DNA of 64,000 nucleotides from the NCBI GenBank assembly GCA_964425255.1, contig CAYRMV010000001.1, positions 44,853 through 108,852 on the forward strand, given 5' to 3'. The position numbers and the translations under genes are program-made. Shown piece by piece: positions 36,485 to 45,563 of this stretch (position 1 is its first letter; each line of letters opens with the position of its first letter). Below the pieces are notes generated by a model. It was not told the DNA's origin. It worked only from the letters and a program-made list of their open reading frames with translations, and made no database searches. Origin of the DNA: CAYRMV01 sp964425255 (GTDB lineage: Bacteria > Bacteroidota > Bacteroidia > Flavobacteriales_D > Crocinitomicaceae).

Positions 36485-39007
36485 ATGAAATCAGAACAAT
36501 TAAATAACTACTTAGAAGTAAAACAACAAACGAATAGAGATATTCGTCAAATGGGTGTTTTAGTTTCCGAATCTTACGAAGCGGATTCAACCGATGGTCA
36601 AACAGTCATCAACTTAAATTTTTCAATCGACATTAATAACAAAAAACAAATTTGGGTTTTTGTTGATGGGTTTAAGTTAGTTGAAGGTTCTACTTCAAAC
36701 TATACGTTCACAAACATTGTGGGAAGTTTAAGTTCACAAATTACTTTAAACTCTCCATTGATGGCAGGTCTTCCAATTCAAGTTTATAAAATTGGAGCTT
36801 ACCAAGAAACATTGCCAAACCCATCTTCTGTGACAGCAACACTATTAAACGATGTTGCTCAACCTCACAAGATGGCCCAAGACGCTTTTCAACCATTCGT
36901 TAAGAAAGATTTTATAACAGCTCCGAATACTACAATAGTGAATCGTGCAAAAGTTGAGTCTGCTTCTCTTAAGGCCATCGCAGGTGTTGAGAGAGTGATG
37001 ACAAGATCGATTGTTTTGTCTTTGAAGGAGTTTGGATCAAATGGCGAACAGGTTTTTGAAATTGATTCAAAAGATTCTAGGATTAGATTCGTTGGAAACT
37101 GGTTCCAAAATTCCAATGCCTATGGGAATTACATTCACACTAATACTGTTGGTGATTATGTAGAAGTTTCTTTTTATGGAACTGGACTGAACTCTTTGAT
37201 TATTGCAAACAACCCTGACAGTTGGCTTGTATCTATAGACGGTGGATCAGATTCGGCACTCGTATTGCCTGTCTTGTCTGGGGTTTTGGCACAAAGAAAT
37301 TACTCTCCAAACCAAGTTGTAAACATAGTTTCGGGATTAGCTCTTGGTTGGCACACAGTTAAAATTAAAAATAATAACGCTACATACGGTATGCCTACTC
37401 ATGGTTTTGAAATATTAAATCAAAGAACAGATTTAGCTGTTTTAGCTGGAACCGCTTACTGTGGTATGAAGCAAGAAGTTTTATCTGCTTTAAGTTCTAG
37501 TGCCTTTAATGCAGGAGTTGTTGGAACTCGTGGAGCCAGAGTAGTAAAATATTTAAAAGATGGAGTAATTTCTCAAGCTGCAACCGAAGTAAATCCTGCT
37601 TCTACATTTTTAGCTTCAACTGATCACTCTAATGAAGAAGTTGTTAGAAAAATCAACTTTAGAGAATTTGGTGCAAATAGAGCTGATGACTTCTCTACTT
37701 TATCAACTGCACGAGTTTCTGCTTTTACTCTTGACGATGGAACAACTACATTGGTAGCCAATAGTGCGAGCGTTTCTGGTGATGAATTGAGGGTGACAAC
37801 TGGTAATACAAATTTTGTTACATTAACCTTTGTTGGAACCGGTTTAGATATAGTTTCGGGTGTTGCCAACGCAAACGGTTCTGGTATAACTCCGATCATC
37901 GATGGCGTTTCGGTAGGATCAGTTATTGGATTTGGTGTAGGCGAAGCAAGTAAGTTAGTAAAAATTTGTTCAGGCCTTCCATATGGAACCCACACAGTAA
38001 AGCTTTTAAACGCATACGCTTCTGCTGATTTCGGCATAAAAGATTTTATTATTTATCAGCCAAAAAAACCATCTATTCCAGTTGGAGCAGTTGAGATTGC
38101 AGATTATAACGTGATGGCAAATTATTCTTTCAACTCTAACGTGGGACAAGTCTCTGCTGGTGTTGTTAGAAAAATAGCAATTCGTGAAGCTATCTATTCT
38201 GGAACTTGGGTTATTCCGCTAAACGACTCCGGATTTGAATCAGGAGTAAACTTAAATACAGTTACGCCTTCATCTTATGTCGAGTATAATTTTTACGGAA
38301 CTGGTGTTGAGTTCTTAACGTTCTTCGCCTCGGGCACAGTTAATGCGACTGTATCAATTGATGGATCGAACAACCTATCAAGTTACACAACTCAATTAAT
38401 TGGTAATACACTTGGTACAGCAGTTTTTACAGCATCGACTGGTGCTATTACAGGAACGATTGCTACTGGTGCGTACAATACTAGAGTAAGAGTTACTGGA
38501 TTATCTCTTGGATCGCACAAGATAAGAATTACTCAAAACGGTACAGTGGCAATGTATTCTGCTGGATTTGATGTTGTTACTCCAACTCATATTAATTCTT
38601 CAAGTTTAAAAATAGGATCGTTGTCTTTAAAAGACACAAGAGTGTTTTCTCCTATTGTTGATAAGCCTGAGAAGATTGATATGAACAAAGCTAAGGCCTG
38701 GTGTCTCTTGGACTCAGGGAGTAATAAAATATTAGCCAGCAATAATATTGCATCAGTACTAATACCATCAGCAGGTACAAATATCTTTTTCTTTGAAAAG
38801 CCTTTTAAAAGTGCAAACTATGTAGCTAACGCAACTGTTAATGATCAAACCTCACTGGGGTCTAATGGTTCCAATTACTTTGCTAATATAAGCTATAAGC
38901 AGAACAATTTAGTACAAACAACGACTATTAGAAATGATGGCACCCAAACCAGCAGGGTGATTTCTGTCATTTGCTTTGGTGAACTAGAAGATGAGCAAGA
39001 ATTTTAA
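36485..39007 (+). CDS. large tail fibre 2, paralogous
   Basis: Encodes 840 residues with a GAGG site. Residues 1-110 are an attachment unit with the Ig-like pattern QIWVFVDGFKLVEGSTS. From about 115 (KKDFITAPNTTIVNRAKVES) it runs parallel to the 39022 gene through three modules, with VGDYVEVSFYGTGL, INFREFGANRADDFS, SGLPYGTHTVKL, YQPKKPSIPVGAVE and SSYVEYNFYGTGVEF. The C-terminal 100 residues after MNKAKAWCLLDSGSNKI form a tip resembling that of fibre 3. Most likely it is a second receptor-binding protein. Confidence 0.77.
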   Translation: MKSEQLNNYLEVKQQTNRDIRQMGVLVSESYEADSTDGQTVINLNFSIDINNKKQIWVFVDGFKLVEGSTSNYTFTNIVGSLSSQITLNSPLMAGLPIQVYKIGAYQETLPNPSSVTATLLNDVAQPHKMAQDAFQPFVKKDFITAPNTTIVNRAKVESASLKAIAGVERVMTRSIVLSLKEFGSNGEQVFEIDSKDSRIRFVGNWFQNSNAYGNYIHTNTVGDYVEVSFYGTGLNSLIIANNPDSWLVSIDGGSDSALVLPVLSGVLAQRNYSPNQVVNIVSGLALGWHTVKIKNNNATYGMPTHGFEILNQRTDLAVLAGTAYCGMKQEVLSALSSSAFNAGVVGTRGARVVKYLKDGVISQAATEVNPASTFLASTDHSNEEVVRKINFREFGANRADDFSTLSTARVSAFTLDDGTTTLVANSASVSGDELRVTTGNTNFVTLTFVGTGLDIVSGVANANGSGITPIIDGVSVGSVIGFGVGEASKLVKICSGLPYGTHTVKLLNAYASADFGIKDFIIYQPKKPSIPVGAVEIADYNVMANYSFNSNVGQVSAGVVRKIAIREAIYSGTWVIPLNDSGFESGVNLNTVTPSSYVEYNFYGTGVEFLTFFASGTVNATVSIDGSNNLSSYTTQLIGNTLGTAVFTASTGAITGTIATGAYNTRVRVTGLSLGSHKIRITQNGTVAMYSAGFDVVTPTHINSSSLKIGSLSLKDTRVFSPIVDKPEKIDMNKAKAWCLLDSGSNKILASNNIASVLIPSAGTNIFFFEKPFKSANYVANATVNDQTSLGSNGSNYFANISYKQNNLVQTTTIRNDGTQTSRVISVICFGELEDEQEF

Positions 39008-39021
39008 TTAGGAGATAAAAC

Positions 39022-41166
39022 ATGAGCGCAGTTTCATTATCAAATCAAGAATGGACGAAACAAAACTTTGATGACTTCATAGTTCCAAAGTATATTTCAG
39101 CTCCTTACACAACTATTCAAAACAGAGCTCAAGTTTTGGATTCAACAAATATGCTTCAGGCATCAATGGGAGTTGAACGAGTTCATTTTAAGGGAATCAA
39201 TTTACTTCAAAAAGAATTTGGAGCAAATGGAGAATCCGTATATGAGCTGGAATCAAAAGATACAAGAATTAGATTTGTTGGTTCTTGGTTCACCATTAAC
39301 GATACTAATGGTCCCGGAATTAAAACTATCACTTCAAACGATTACATAGAGATATCTTTTTGGGGAACGGGTATTAATTTATTGAGCAATCAAAATGGTA
39401 CTTTATATGATATTAGAGCGAGTGTTGATGGTGGTGTCGAGGGTGGTAACTTGTTTGTTGCAGGTTCTTCAGTTAGTAATGGTAGAAATTATGCCTTTAA
39501 TCAAATTGTACAGGTTGTTTCTGGTTTATCCTTAAATCAACATACAATCAAGCTGAGATGGAACAGTGGCTCCACTTCAATGCAAATATATGGCATAGAA
39601 ATTTTAAATCAATCATCAAACATTTCAATTAATCCTGGTTCTGCTTTTATCGGCAACAAAAAAGAAACTCTTGCTGTTCTTTCAACGTCTGCATACAACG
39701 CAGGAGTTATGGGAACAAAGGGCGCAAGAGTAGTAAAATATTTAAAAGACGGAGCAATCTCTCAAGTAGTAACAGAGTGTGCCGCTTCTCCTAGTTATTT
39801 GACCTCTACGAATCATGCTGACGAAGAAGTTGTTAGAAAAATCAACTTTAGAGAATTTGGTGCTAATAGATCAGATGACTTTAGTACGCTAACTACAGTA
39901 AGAATATCCTCTTTCACATTAGATGACGGTGTTACAACTTTGGTCGCTTCGACCGCAAGACAACAAACTGCTTTATCAGAGTTGTGTTTTGAAACGGCTG
40001 CTCCTGGCCATGTAACATTGACCTTTATTGGTACTGGTTTAGACATATTGATAGCTGAAGATGTAGCATTGGCAAACTCAACAGAACTTTTTGTTGATGG
40101 TGTTTCAAGAGGGTATTTGGCATCTTCTATTGGAAACAAGTTAAAGAGAATGACTCTTTGTTCAGGTCTTCCTTATGGAACCCACGTTATAAGACTAAGC
40201 AGACCATCACCAACAAACGCTGTTGGTATTTCTGACTTCATTATTTATCAACCAAAAAAGCCTTCAATTCCTAATGGAGCAGTTGAGGTTGCTGATTATA
40301 ACGTGATGGCCGATTATGTTGCATCAACTTCTACGACTTCTGCCTTTGTTGCTCAAGGTGTAATGAGAAAGGTCGGTGCTAGAGAGATGTTGTACTCAGG
40401 AACTTGGGCAATTTCTCAAGATTCAACGTTTATCAATTATAACAATATTGTTACTTCTACTGTTGGTGGATATGTAGAATATTATTTCTTTGGAACTGGA
40501 TTTGAGCATAGAAGTTATTCCAACAACGCTCAGGCATTTAACCAAACATATTCAGTGAATGGAGTCACAAATTTATCTGGATATACAACTGGATTAATTG
40601 CAACATCAACTGGTCTTTCTTTTAATGCTTCTACTGGAGTTATCTCTGGTACAGCTTCAGGATCAGGATTGTTTACTTTAAAAGTTAGCGGTCTTCCTCT
40701 TGGATTTCATAAGATCAAAATTTTACAAAACGTTGCGACATCTGGATTGTATGTTGATGCTTTTGATATCATTACTCCAATTCACATTAATCATCCAACT
40801 TTAAAGATTGGTAACTTATCATTAATGGATAATTCAAAAATTGGAGCGATTAAAAATTCAGTGAATAATCTTCCTGATTTGAGCAAAGCTAAAGCGTGGG
40901 TTGTTTACGATCAAGTTAATAATAAAATTTTGGCTAGCTATAACGTAAACCAAGTTTTGAATGTAGGCACAGGCACCTCCTTTATTTATTTTAATAAGCC
41001 ATTTAAAAGTCCAAACTATGCCGCCGTCAGCAGTGCCGCCTCTTATCAAACCACAGTTTCAAATCTATCTCAAAACAGCTGTAGGGTTTTTTTGACAGAT
41101 GGATCAAGCGCACCTAACAATTCTACTTTTCAATTAGTATGCTTTGGTGAATTGCAAGATGAATAA
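39022..41166 (+). CDS. large tail fibre 3, paralogous
   Basis: Encodes 714 residues. It lacks the N-terminal attachment unit of fibre 2 and opens with NQEWTKQNFDDFIVPKYIS. The modules match fibre 2 in order: SNDYIEISFWGTGI, INFREFGANRSDDFS (identical apart from one residue to fibre 2), SGLPYGTHVIRL, YQPKKPSIPNGAVE and GGYVEYYFFGTGF. The tip starts at LSKAKAWVVYDQVNNKIL. The shared linkers next to diverged loops suggest gene duplication followed by diversification of binding surfaces. The protein may assemble with fibre 2. Confidence 0.77.
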   Translation: MSAVSLSNQEWTKQNFDDFIVPKYISAPYTTIQNRAQVLDSTNMLQASMGVERVHFKGINLLQKEFGANGESVYELESKDTRIRFVGSWFTINDTNGPGIKTITSNDYIEISFWGTGINLLSNQNGTLYDIRASVDGGVEGGNLFVAGSSVSNGRNYAFNQIVQVVSGLSLNQHTIKLRWNSGSTSMQIYGIEILNQSSNISINPGSAFIGNKKETLAVLSTSAYNAGVMGTKGARVVKYLKDGAISQVVTECAASPSYLTSTNHADEEVVRKINFREFGANRSDDFSTLTTVRISSFTLDDGVTTLVASTARQQTALSELCFETAAPGHVTLTFIGTGLDILIAEDVALANSTELFVDGVSRGYLASSIGNKLKRMTLCSGLPYGTHVIRLSRPSPTNAVGISDFIIYQPKKPSIPNGAVEVADYNVMADYVASTSTTSAFVAQGVMRKVGAREMLYSGTWAISQDSTFINYNNIVTSTVGGYVEYYFFGTGFEHRSYSNNAQAFNQTYSVNGVTNLSGYTTGLIATSTGLSFNASTGVISGTASGSGLFTLKVSGLPLGFHKIKILQNVATSGLYVDAFDIITPIHINHPTLKIGNLSLMDNSKIGAIKNSVNNLPDLSKAKAWVVYDQVNNKILASYNVNQVLNVGTGTSFIYFNKPFKSPNYAAVSSAASYQTTVSNLSQNSCRVFLTDGSSAPNNSTFQLVCFGELQDE

Positions 41167-41207
41167 ATTATTTATAAAATATAAAAACACTAACAAATGA
41201 GGATTAG

Positions 41208-41924
41208 ATGAACTACTTAGTAAAAAATGGAACTGAAATTTTAAAATTGAACGTTGTCTCTGGCTTGCCACAACTTCCAGAAGGATTTGAGCTTGTTGGA
41301 TTGGAAAGTGAAATCAATCCAAACAATATTGATCTAGCTATTGGAAAACTAGAACTTCAAACAATAAAGGCGGAAGAGCAGGTTTTAGTTCAAGCTGAGA
41401 TAATGGCTCAACCAGAGATTCTTGCAGTTGAAGCTCAGCCTGAAAAGTGGACTAAAGATGGAGAAGCAGATGTATTTGTTGATCCTATTGATGAAACGTG
41501 GACTCATGTTCCTGCTGTTGAGGCGGTTTCTTATCAACCTGCTATTGCTTATCAAGCTCCTATCTACAACACAATTCCTGCTGTGATGGGACAAAGAGTT
41601 GTTCTTGATGTTGCTAAGTCATCTGCAAAAACTAAAGCTGAACAAATTCAAGTGGCATACGATCTTATGGTTAAAGATGTTTATGACCAAATGGAAACTG
41701 TGTTTGAAACAAGAAACGATGTCTCTGCGGCTGCAACTGCCTCAACATGGGAAGCAATGAAATCAAGACCAGCAAATTATGTTGGTATGATGGGATTAAT
41801 GGATGAAGCTTCTGTTATTGCTTATGTAGATGCCAAACTTCTACTAGCAGACAACTACGCTAAATGGAGACTGACAAGAATAGCTCAATTCCAAGAGGAG
41901 AAAGCTACTATCATGGGAGCATAA
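41208..41924 (+). CDS. fibre-operon protein, possible fibre chaperone
   Basis: Encodes 238 residues with a GAGGA site. The N-terminal 30 residues resemble fibre assembly chaperones in style (VVSGLPQLPEGFELVG). The middle is rich in Ala, Pro, Val and Gln with acidic repeats (QPEILAVEAQPEKW). The C-terminal 100 residues are helical. Being the last gene after three fibres, as with many fibre chaperones, is the main evidence. It could also be a minor structural protein. Confidence 0.55.
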   Translation: MNYLVKNGTEILKLNVVSGLPQLPEGFELVGLESEINPNNIDLAIGKLELQTIKAEEQVLVQAEIMAQPEILAVEAQPEKWTKDGEADVFVDPIDETWTHVPAVEAVSYQPAIAYQAPIYNTIPAVMGQRVVLDVAKSSAKTKAEQIQVAYDLMVKDVYDQMETVFETRNDVSAAATASTWEAMKSRPANYVGMMGLMDEASVIAYVDAKLLLADNYAKWRLTRIAQFQEEKATIMGA

Positions 41925-41925
41925 T

Positions 41926-42327
41926 ATGAAATATTTGTTACTTTGTTTGATCTCTTTTTCTGCTTTTGCTTTGGTTTTAAAACCAGATATGAACAAAACA
42001 CCTGGCTATTTTTGTGACAAGAATAACCCAGATTTTAAAGAGCTTCGATATAAAGAACAAATTCCTGTTTGCAAGAGAAATGTTTCTGTTTCTTTGAAGA
42101 ACAAGATTTATGCAGATTATGGAGTGGCAGTTGAAGAGAGAAAGGATTACACCATTGATCATAAAATACCACTTTCTTTGGGTGGATCAAATGATCAAAT
42201 GAATCTATGGCCTCAGCATAAATTAATTTATACTGGCGTTTTAGAGCTTTTGGTGTTTAACTTGATCAATGAACAACGTATCAATCATAAAGAGGCTTTA
42301 GACTTGGTCTTGTCGGTTAAAAAATAA
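41926..42327 (+). CDS. exported HNH nuclease
   Basis: Encodes 133 residues. Residues 1-15 (MKYLLLCLISFSAFA) are a signal peptide with an AxA cleavage site. The mature part has paired cysteines (YFCDKNNPDF, IPVCKRNV) that could form a disulphide outside the cytoplasm, and an HNH-type core DYTIDHKIPLSLGGSND followed by NLWPQHK. Secreted small HNH proteins of this kind are known in Gram-negative bacteria. It may digest DNA in the periplasm, for instance DNA of competing phages, or recycle it. It differs from the cytoplasmic homing enzyme at 27046. Confidence 0.82.
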   Translation: MKYLLLCLISFSAFALVLKPDMNKTPGYFCDKNNPDFKELRYKEQIPVCKRNVSVSLKNKIYADYGVAVEERKDYTIDHKIPLSLGGSNDQMNLWPQHKLIYTGVLELLVFNLINEQRINHKEALDLVLSVKK

Positions 42328-42336
42328 ACTTCCGAG

Positions 42337-42360
42337 AAAGGCCCTTAGATGGGCCTTTTT
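42337..42360 (+). terminator. rho-independent terminator after the HNH nuclease gene
   Basis: An 8-bp stem, AAAGGCCC / GGGCCTTT, with the loop TTAGAT is followed by more T residues. It closes the fibre operon. Confidence 0.92.
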
Positions 42361-42376
42361 AGTTTTAGAGGTGAGT

Positions 42377-42763
42377 ATGTCCGACTTCAGCCAAATTAAT
42401 GCTATTTTGACGCAAATGAATGAAAACTCTTCTAATCAATTTGAATGGCTTAAGTCCAGTGTAGAGAAGATTGAAAATAAACAAGAAAAACATAGTGAAA
42501 TTTTAAATCAACAAAATATCATCTTGGATCGTAATACCAGATCACTTCTATATCATATTAAAAGAACCAATAATGTCGAAGCTCGTATGTCTCGTTTGGA
42601 AAGACAAATTAACGATATTGACGATCATGTTAAAAAAGTAAGATTTTTAATGTCCGTATTTTCTGTTCAAAATATTGGTGTCTATGTGGCACTGCCATCG
42701 AGCTTAATAGCCCTTGTCGTTTATCTAAAAGATATTATAGCCTACCTGAAGAATCTTTTTTAA
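42377..42763 (+). CDS. coiled-coil protein with a C-terminal membrane segment
   Basis: Encodes 128 residues from ATG 42377 behind AGAGGTG. Residues 1-85 are a long charged helix, probably a coiled coil (IENKQEKHSEILNQQNIIL). One hydrophobic span, IGVYVALPSSLIALVVYL, lies near the C-terminus. It opens the putative lysis or envelope cluster. Coiled-coil proteins with one membrane anchor in such clusters often act as spanins or holin partners, but this one has its anchor at the unusual end. The role is unproven. Confidence 0.65.
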   Translation: MSDFSQINAILTQMNENSSNQFEWLKSSVEKIENKQEKHSEILNQQNIILDRNTRSLLYHIKRTNNVEARMSRLERQINDIDDHVKKVRFLMSVFSVQNIGVYVALPSSLIALVVYLKDIIAYLKNLF

Positions 42764-42772
42764 GGAGGAATT

Positions 42773-43633
42773 ATGAAAAGGTTTTTAATTTTGATAAGCA
42801 TAGTGCTTGTCTCGTGTCAGACCGTTGTTCAAGATCGTGCGAAGCCTACTATTGAAACTAATCAACAAAGAGTGGAAACAGTTATTTGTGATAAACACGC
42901 AGTTGGCTTGAATGGTTGTTTGTTTAAAGATGGTGTAGTTGATTCAAGACTTAAGATTTTTAATATCTCCAAAGGCTCTATAAGAGTTCTAGGCTGTGGT
43001 CTTGATCTTACGTCAAGATATGATTTAAAGAACGGAGAATGGTTCGACGTCGAACTTCCTGAGCGTATCGAGAATGATTGTATGATTTCAATCTACCAAC
43101 AAGCTGAATGGCCCAAGCAAGATAAGTTTGAGTTTCCCGTTAAAGGCTTTATTGGATCAGTTTTTCTTGGAAGATGTCTTTCTGGTCAGTCGTGTCAATA
43201 TTCTGACAAGCAAATAAGACGAGGAGATTCTTTAGAAATTGTTGAAGACTTAGAGGATATTGGAGCATACAAGTTAATTGGTTGTGGAAAAGAGCTTGCT
43301 ATGGGCGATTATAACGGCCAATTAGAGCTTGATTTGGGAAAATTGGTAGAGAATAAGGGTTGTGTGTTCTATGTTCTTATAAAGGGCCAAAAAACGCTTT
43401 ATAAGCATATTATTTATGTAAATGTGATGGAGCTCGAATCTTTAAATCTTGCATTGCCATCAGTCGTTAAAAAGAAGTTTCAGTCTGATGGCTCGGTCTT
43501 AGGATATATTCAAGATGGAAAAATTAAAATGGAACAATCAGGTAAGGCTGAAGGTCTTGTTCGATTCTACTCTAGTGCCGGCCGAAGCTTGTTAGTTCAA
43601 TTCAAAGATGGGGGTATCGAATGGAGCAAATAA
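42773..43633 (+). CDS. phage lipoprotein
   Basis: Encodes 286 residues with an AAGGAGG site. The N-terminus MKRFLILISIVLVSC is a lipoprotein signal with lipobox LVSC and lipidated Cys15. The next residue is Gln, so sorting to the outer membrane is expected. The mature protein has several cysteines and two similar halves (KGSIRVLGCGLDL and EDIGAYKLIGCGKEL) each followed by strands, suggesting a duplicated beta domain. Phage lipoproteins are typically outer-membrane spanins or superinfection-exclusion proteins. This one is far larger than usual spanins. Confidence 0.75.
   Translation: MKRFLILISIVLVSCQTVVQDRAKPTIETNQQRVETVICDKHAVGLNGCLFKDGVVDSRLKIFNISKGSIRVLGCGLDLTSRYDLKNGEWFDVELPERIENDCMISIYQQAEWPKQDKFEFPVKGFIGSVFLGRCLSGQSCQYSDKQIRRGDSLEIVEDLEDIGAYKLIGCGKELAMGDYNGQLELDLGKLVENKGCVFYVLIKGQKTLYKHIIYVNVMELESLNLALPSVVKKKFQSDGSVLGYIQDGKIKMEQSGKAEGLVRFYSSAGRSLLVQFKDGGIEWSK
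43044..43053. repeat. dispersed motif copy 7 (TCGACGTCGA)
   Basis: Inside the lipoprotein gene. The palindrome extends to 14 bp as GTTCGACGTCGAAC. Confidence 0.7.
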
Positions 43634-43902
43634 GTAAAATTTACGATTTAATTACCATGGGTCAAACAGAGGCCATTATTAAAATCGTTTTATTATTAGG
43701 TATTGTTTTCTTCACTTTCTATATGAAGAGATTGATGAAAAAGATTAATCGCTCCGAAGCGAGAAAAGAAGAACAAAACGATCAAATAAAAAACCAAGTT
43801 GAACAAAATAATCAATCTGGTAATATAAATGAAACAATTAAACAAGACGGCAAAAAAGCCGACGACTTCTTAGGAGGAAGCGATGGAAAAAATGGGAATT
43901 GA
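43621..43902 (+). CDS. small membrane protein, holin or spanin candidate
   Basis: Encodes 93 residues and overlaps the lipoprotein gene by 13 bases. A single membrane span (AIIKIVLLLGIVFFTFYM, residues 18-35) is followed by a basic stretch (KRLMKKINRSEARK) and a hydrophilic Asn/Gln/Lys-rich tail. The positive-inside rule places the tail in the cytoplasm, which argues against a classical inner-membrane spanin. A pinholin-like or accessory lysis role is possible. The function is not certain. Confidence 0.65.
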   Translation: MEQISKIYDLITMGQTEAIIKIVLLLGIVFFTFYMKRLMKKINRSEARKEEQNDQIKNQVEQNNQSGNINETIKQDGKKADDFLGGSDGKNGN

Positions 43903-44245
43903 TAATTTAAAAGTTTTAGTAAAATTCGTAGTTGATCTTGGAGAGTCTGTTGATAAAGCAATGGAAGACAAGAAAATCAACATTATGGATTTACCATTGG
44001 TAATGCCATTACTTGCACAAGTTGACGATGTTGCTGGTGCTGCTAAGTTGGTAATGCCAGAAGCGAAAGACTTAGATGCTGAAGAGATGAAGGTTCTTGT
44101 TGCTTTTGCAAAAGATGAATTATCTCTAAAAGAAGAAAGAATTGAAGCTGTAATCGAAAAAGCTCTTGAAGTTGGAGCTAAAATTTTCGAGATCGTTGCT
44201 TATGTAAAAGCTGTTGCTGCTGAAGTAAAAGCTCTTAAGGCGTAA
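43883..44245 (+). CDS. small helical protein, unknown
   Basis: Encodes 120 residues with a GGAGG site, overlapping the previous gene by 20 bases. It is predicted all-helical, acidic at the N-terminal half and Val/Ala-rich (NLKVLVKFVVDLGESVDKAM, and IVAYVKAVAAEVKALKA). Hydrophobic faces are amphipathic rather than membrane spanning. Similar short proteins recur near lysis modules in phages from memory, but I know no function for them. Confidence 0.65.
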   Translation: MEKMGIDNLKVLVKFVVDLGESVDKAMEDKKINIMDLPLVMPLLAQVDDVAGAAKLVMPEAKDLDAEEMKVLVAFAKDELSLKEERIEAVIEKALEVGAKIFEIVAYVKAVAAEVKALKA

Positions 44246-44249
44246 TCTA

Positions 44250-44495
44250 ATGTGGTCACAATTAAAGTGGGTTGTTGAAAATGCTTTTAACATACTCATA
44301 GTGGTTGTGACCACTTTCTTCGTTCTTGGTTCAATGATTGAACTCTTTGCTCGACTAATCCCAACAAAAAATCCAGATTCTGTTCTTACTCGAATCGGTC
44401 TAAAGCTCGGTCGATTCGGCACTTCACTTGTTCAAATTGGTAATGGCGTTCGCCAGTTTCTCGACTTTATAAAGATTCCAAACAATCGACGATAA
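44250..44495 (+). CDS. single-span membrane protein, holin-like
   Basis: Encodes 81 residues. One hydrophobic segment (AFNILIVVVTTFFVLGSMIE, residues 11-30) is followed by a short amphipathic basic part (IGLKLGRFGTSLVQIG). Size and location after other membrane genes make it a holin candidate. There is no second obvious span, so a class III holin or an unrelated membrane protein are both possible. Confidence 0.58.
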   Translation: MWSQLKWVVENAFNILIVVVTTFFVLGSMIELFARLIPTKNPDSVLTRIGLKLGRFGTSLVQIGNGVRQFLDFIKIPNNRR

Positions 44496-44541
44496 ATAAT
44501 TCAGTTATAGTTTGATCAAACTTTTCATTCAAGGAGTTAGA

Positions 44542-45375
44542 ATGAAGATAAACACGATCGAGCTTGTCCACGATATTCAAGAATACTATATCGCTGGCGA
44601 TTGGCACTCTACCCATTTACATATTCCCACATTTGAAATTCTTTGTGCTATGGCCTTAAAACAACCAAAGAAGAATCGTCGGTTAATTATTAATGGTGAC
44701 TTTATCGACAATGCTGCTTTTATGCCAAAAAGTCCTGATTTTAAAAAATGGATTAAAAGAACTGATGGAATCGAATTGTTCTTTTTGCCTGAATATGAAG
44801 CTGAAGTTGAATGGGGTAATAAAATGCTCGATAAGCTTCAAGAGATTTTCTCTGAGATTATTTTCATTCATGGTAATCATGATGGTTTGAGAATAGATTT
44901 ATTCAGAGAAAAGTTTTGTCCTGTCGCCTATCAGAATCATTTCCATTTGGGTGCATCTTTACAACTGACGAAGAGAGGCATTAAGGAGGTTCAATACAAC
45001 GATTGGCTTGATATTGGAGATATATCTATCACTCATGGTATGTTTCATGGCCCTAGTGCTTTTGATAAGCATTTTAAAGCTTCTGGTGGTCGCTCTTGTA
45101 TCTTTTCTCACATTCATCACGATGATAAAAGATCATATACAACAAGAGGAAAAACTCGTCAGGTGTATTCTCTTCCTGCGATGTGTGAGCTTAATCCAGA
45201 TTATGTTCGTAATCAAGATTTGAATTGGACTAATGGATTTGGAAAATTGATCGTAAAAAAATCAGGTCACTTCAACTTCCATTGTTTAACAGTTTGGGAT
45301 AACGAATTGTACTTGCCGTTAGGAGAAGGAATATGTGGAGAGACTGTCAAAAAAGAATTGGAAAGACCTTTCTAG
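44542..45375 (+). CDS. calcineurin-like metallophosphoesterase
   Basis: Encodes 277 residues from ATG 44542 behind AAGGAG, so the longer TTG start is rejected. The metal-binding motifs of the superfamily appear in order: GDWH (19-22, D-x-H), GDFID (52-56), GNHD (111-114), ITHG (about 163-166) and SHIHH (189-193). These ligate two metal ions and act on phosphate esters in nucleotides, nucleic acids or proteins. It overlaps the next small gene. Such enzymes are common in large phages. The substrate here is unknown. Confidence 0.87.
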   Translation: MKINTIELVHDIQEYYIAGDWHSTHLHIPTFEILCAMALKQPKKNRRLIINGDFIDNAAFMPKSPDFKKWIKRTDGIELFFLPEYEAEVEWGNKMLDKLQEIFSEIIFIHGNHDGLRIDLFREKFCPVAYQNHFHLGASLQLTKRGIKEVQYNDWLDIGDISITHGMFHGPSAFDKHFKASGGRSCIFSHIHHDDKRSYTTRGKTRQVYSLPAMCELNPDYVRNQDLNWTNGFGKLIVKKSGHFNFHCLTVWDNELYLPLGEGICGETVKKELERPF

Positions 45376-45563
45376 TTCTTTTGATGCTTCAAACTTATAT
45401 TTGTGATTGGGATTCTTACGGAAAATATTCTTGTGAATTAATTAGTGAACCAAAAGAAAAGGTCGTCGATGACGACCTCATTTTAAAACCTGTCATTGAG
45501 AGCTTTGACATTGATGATGATTATATCATCAAGAGTTCCGAGAATGACGAAAGAGAATGGTAG
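45333..45563 (+). CDS. small protein with hydrophobic N-terminus, unknown
   Basis: Encodes 76 residues from ATG 45333, which has AGGAGAAGGA upstream and lies within the end of the phosphoesterase gene. Residues 10-24 (IGKTFLVLLMLQTYIC) could be a short membrane anchor or signal. The rest is acidic (DDDLILKPVIESFDIDDDY). It contains a DNA hairpin, AGGTCGTC / GACGACCT, at 45460-45478. A small anchored acidic protein at the end of the late operon could belong to the envelope cluster. Confidence 0.58.
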   Translation: MWRDCQKRIGKTFLVLLMLQTYICDWDSYGKYSCELISEPKEKVVDDDLILKPVIESFDIDDDYIIKSSENDEREW

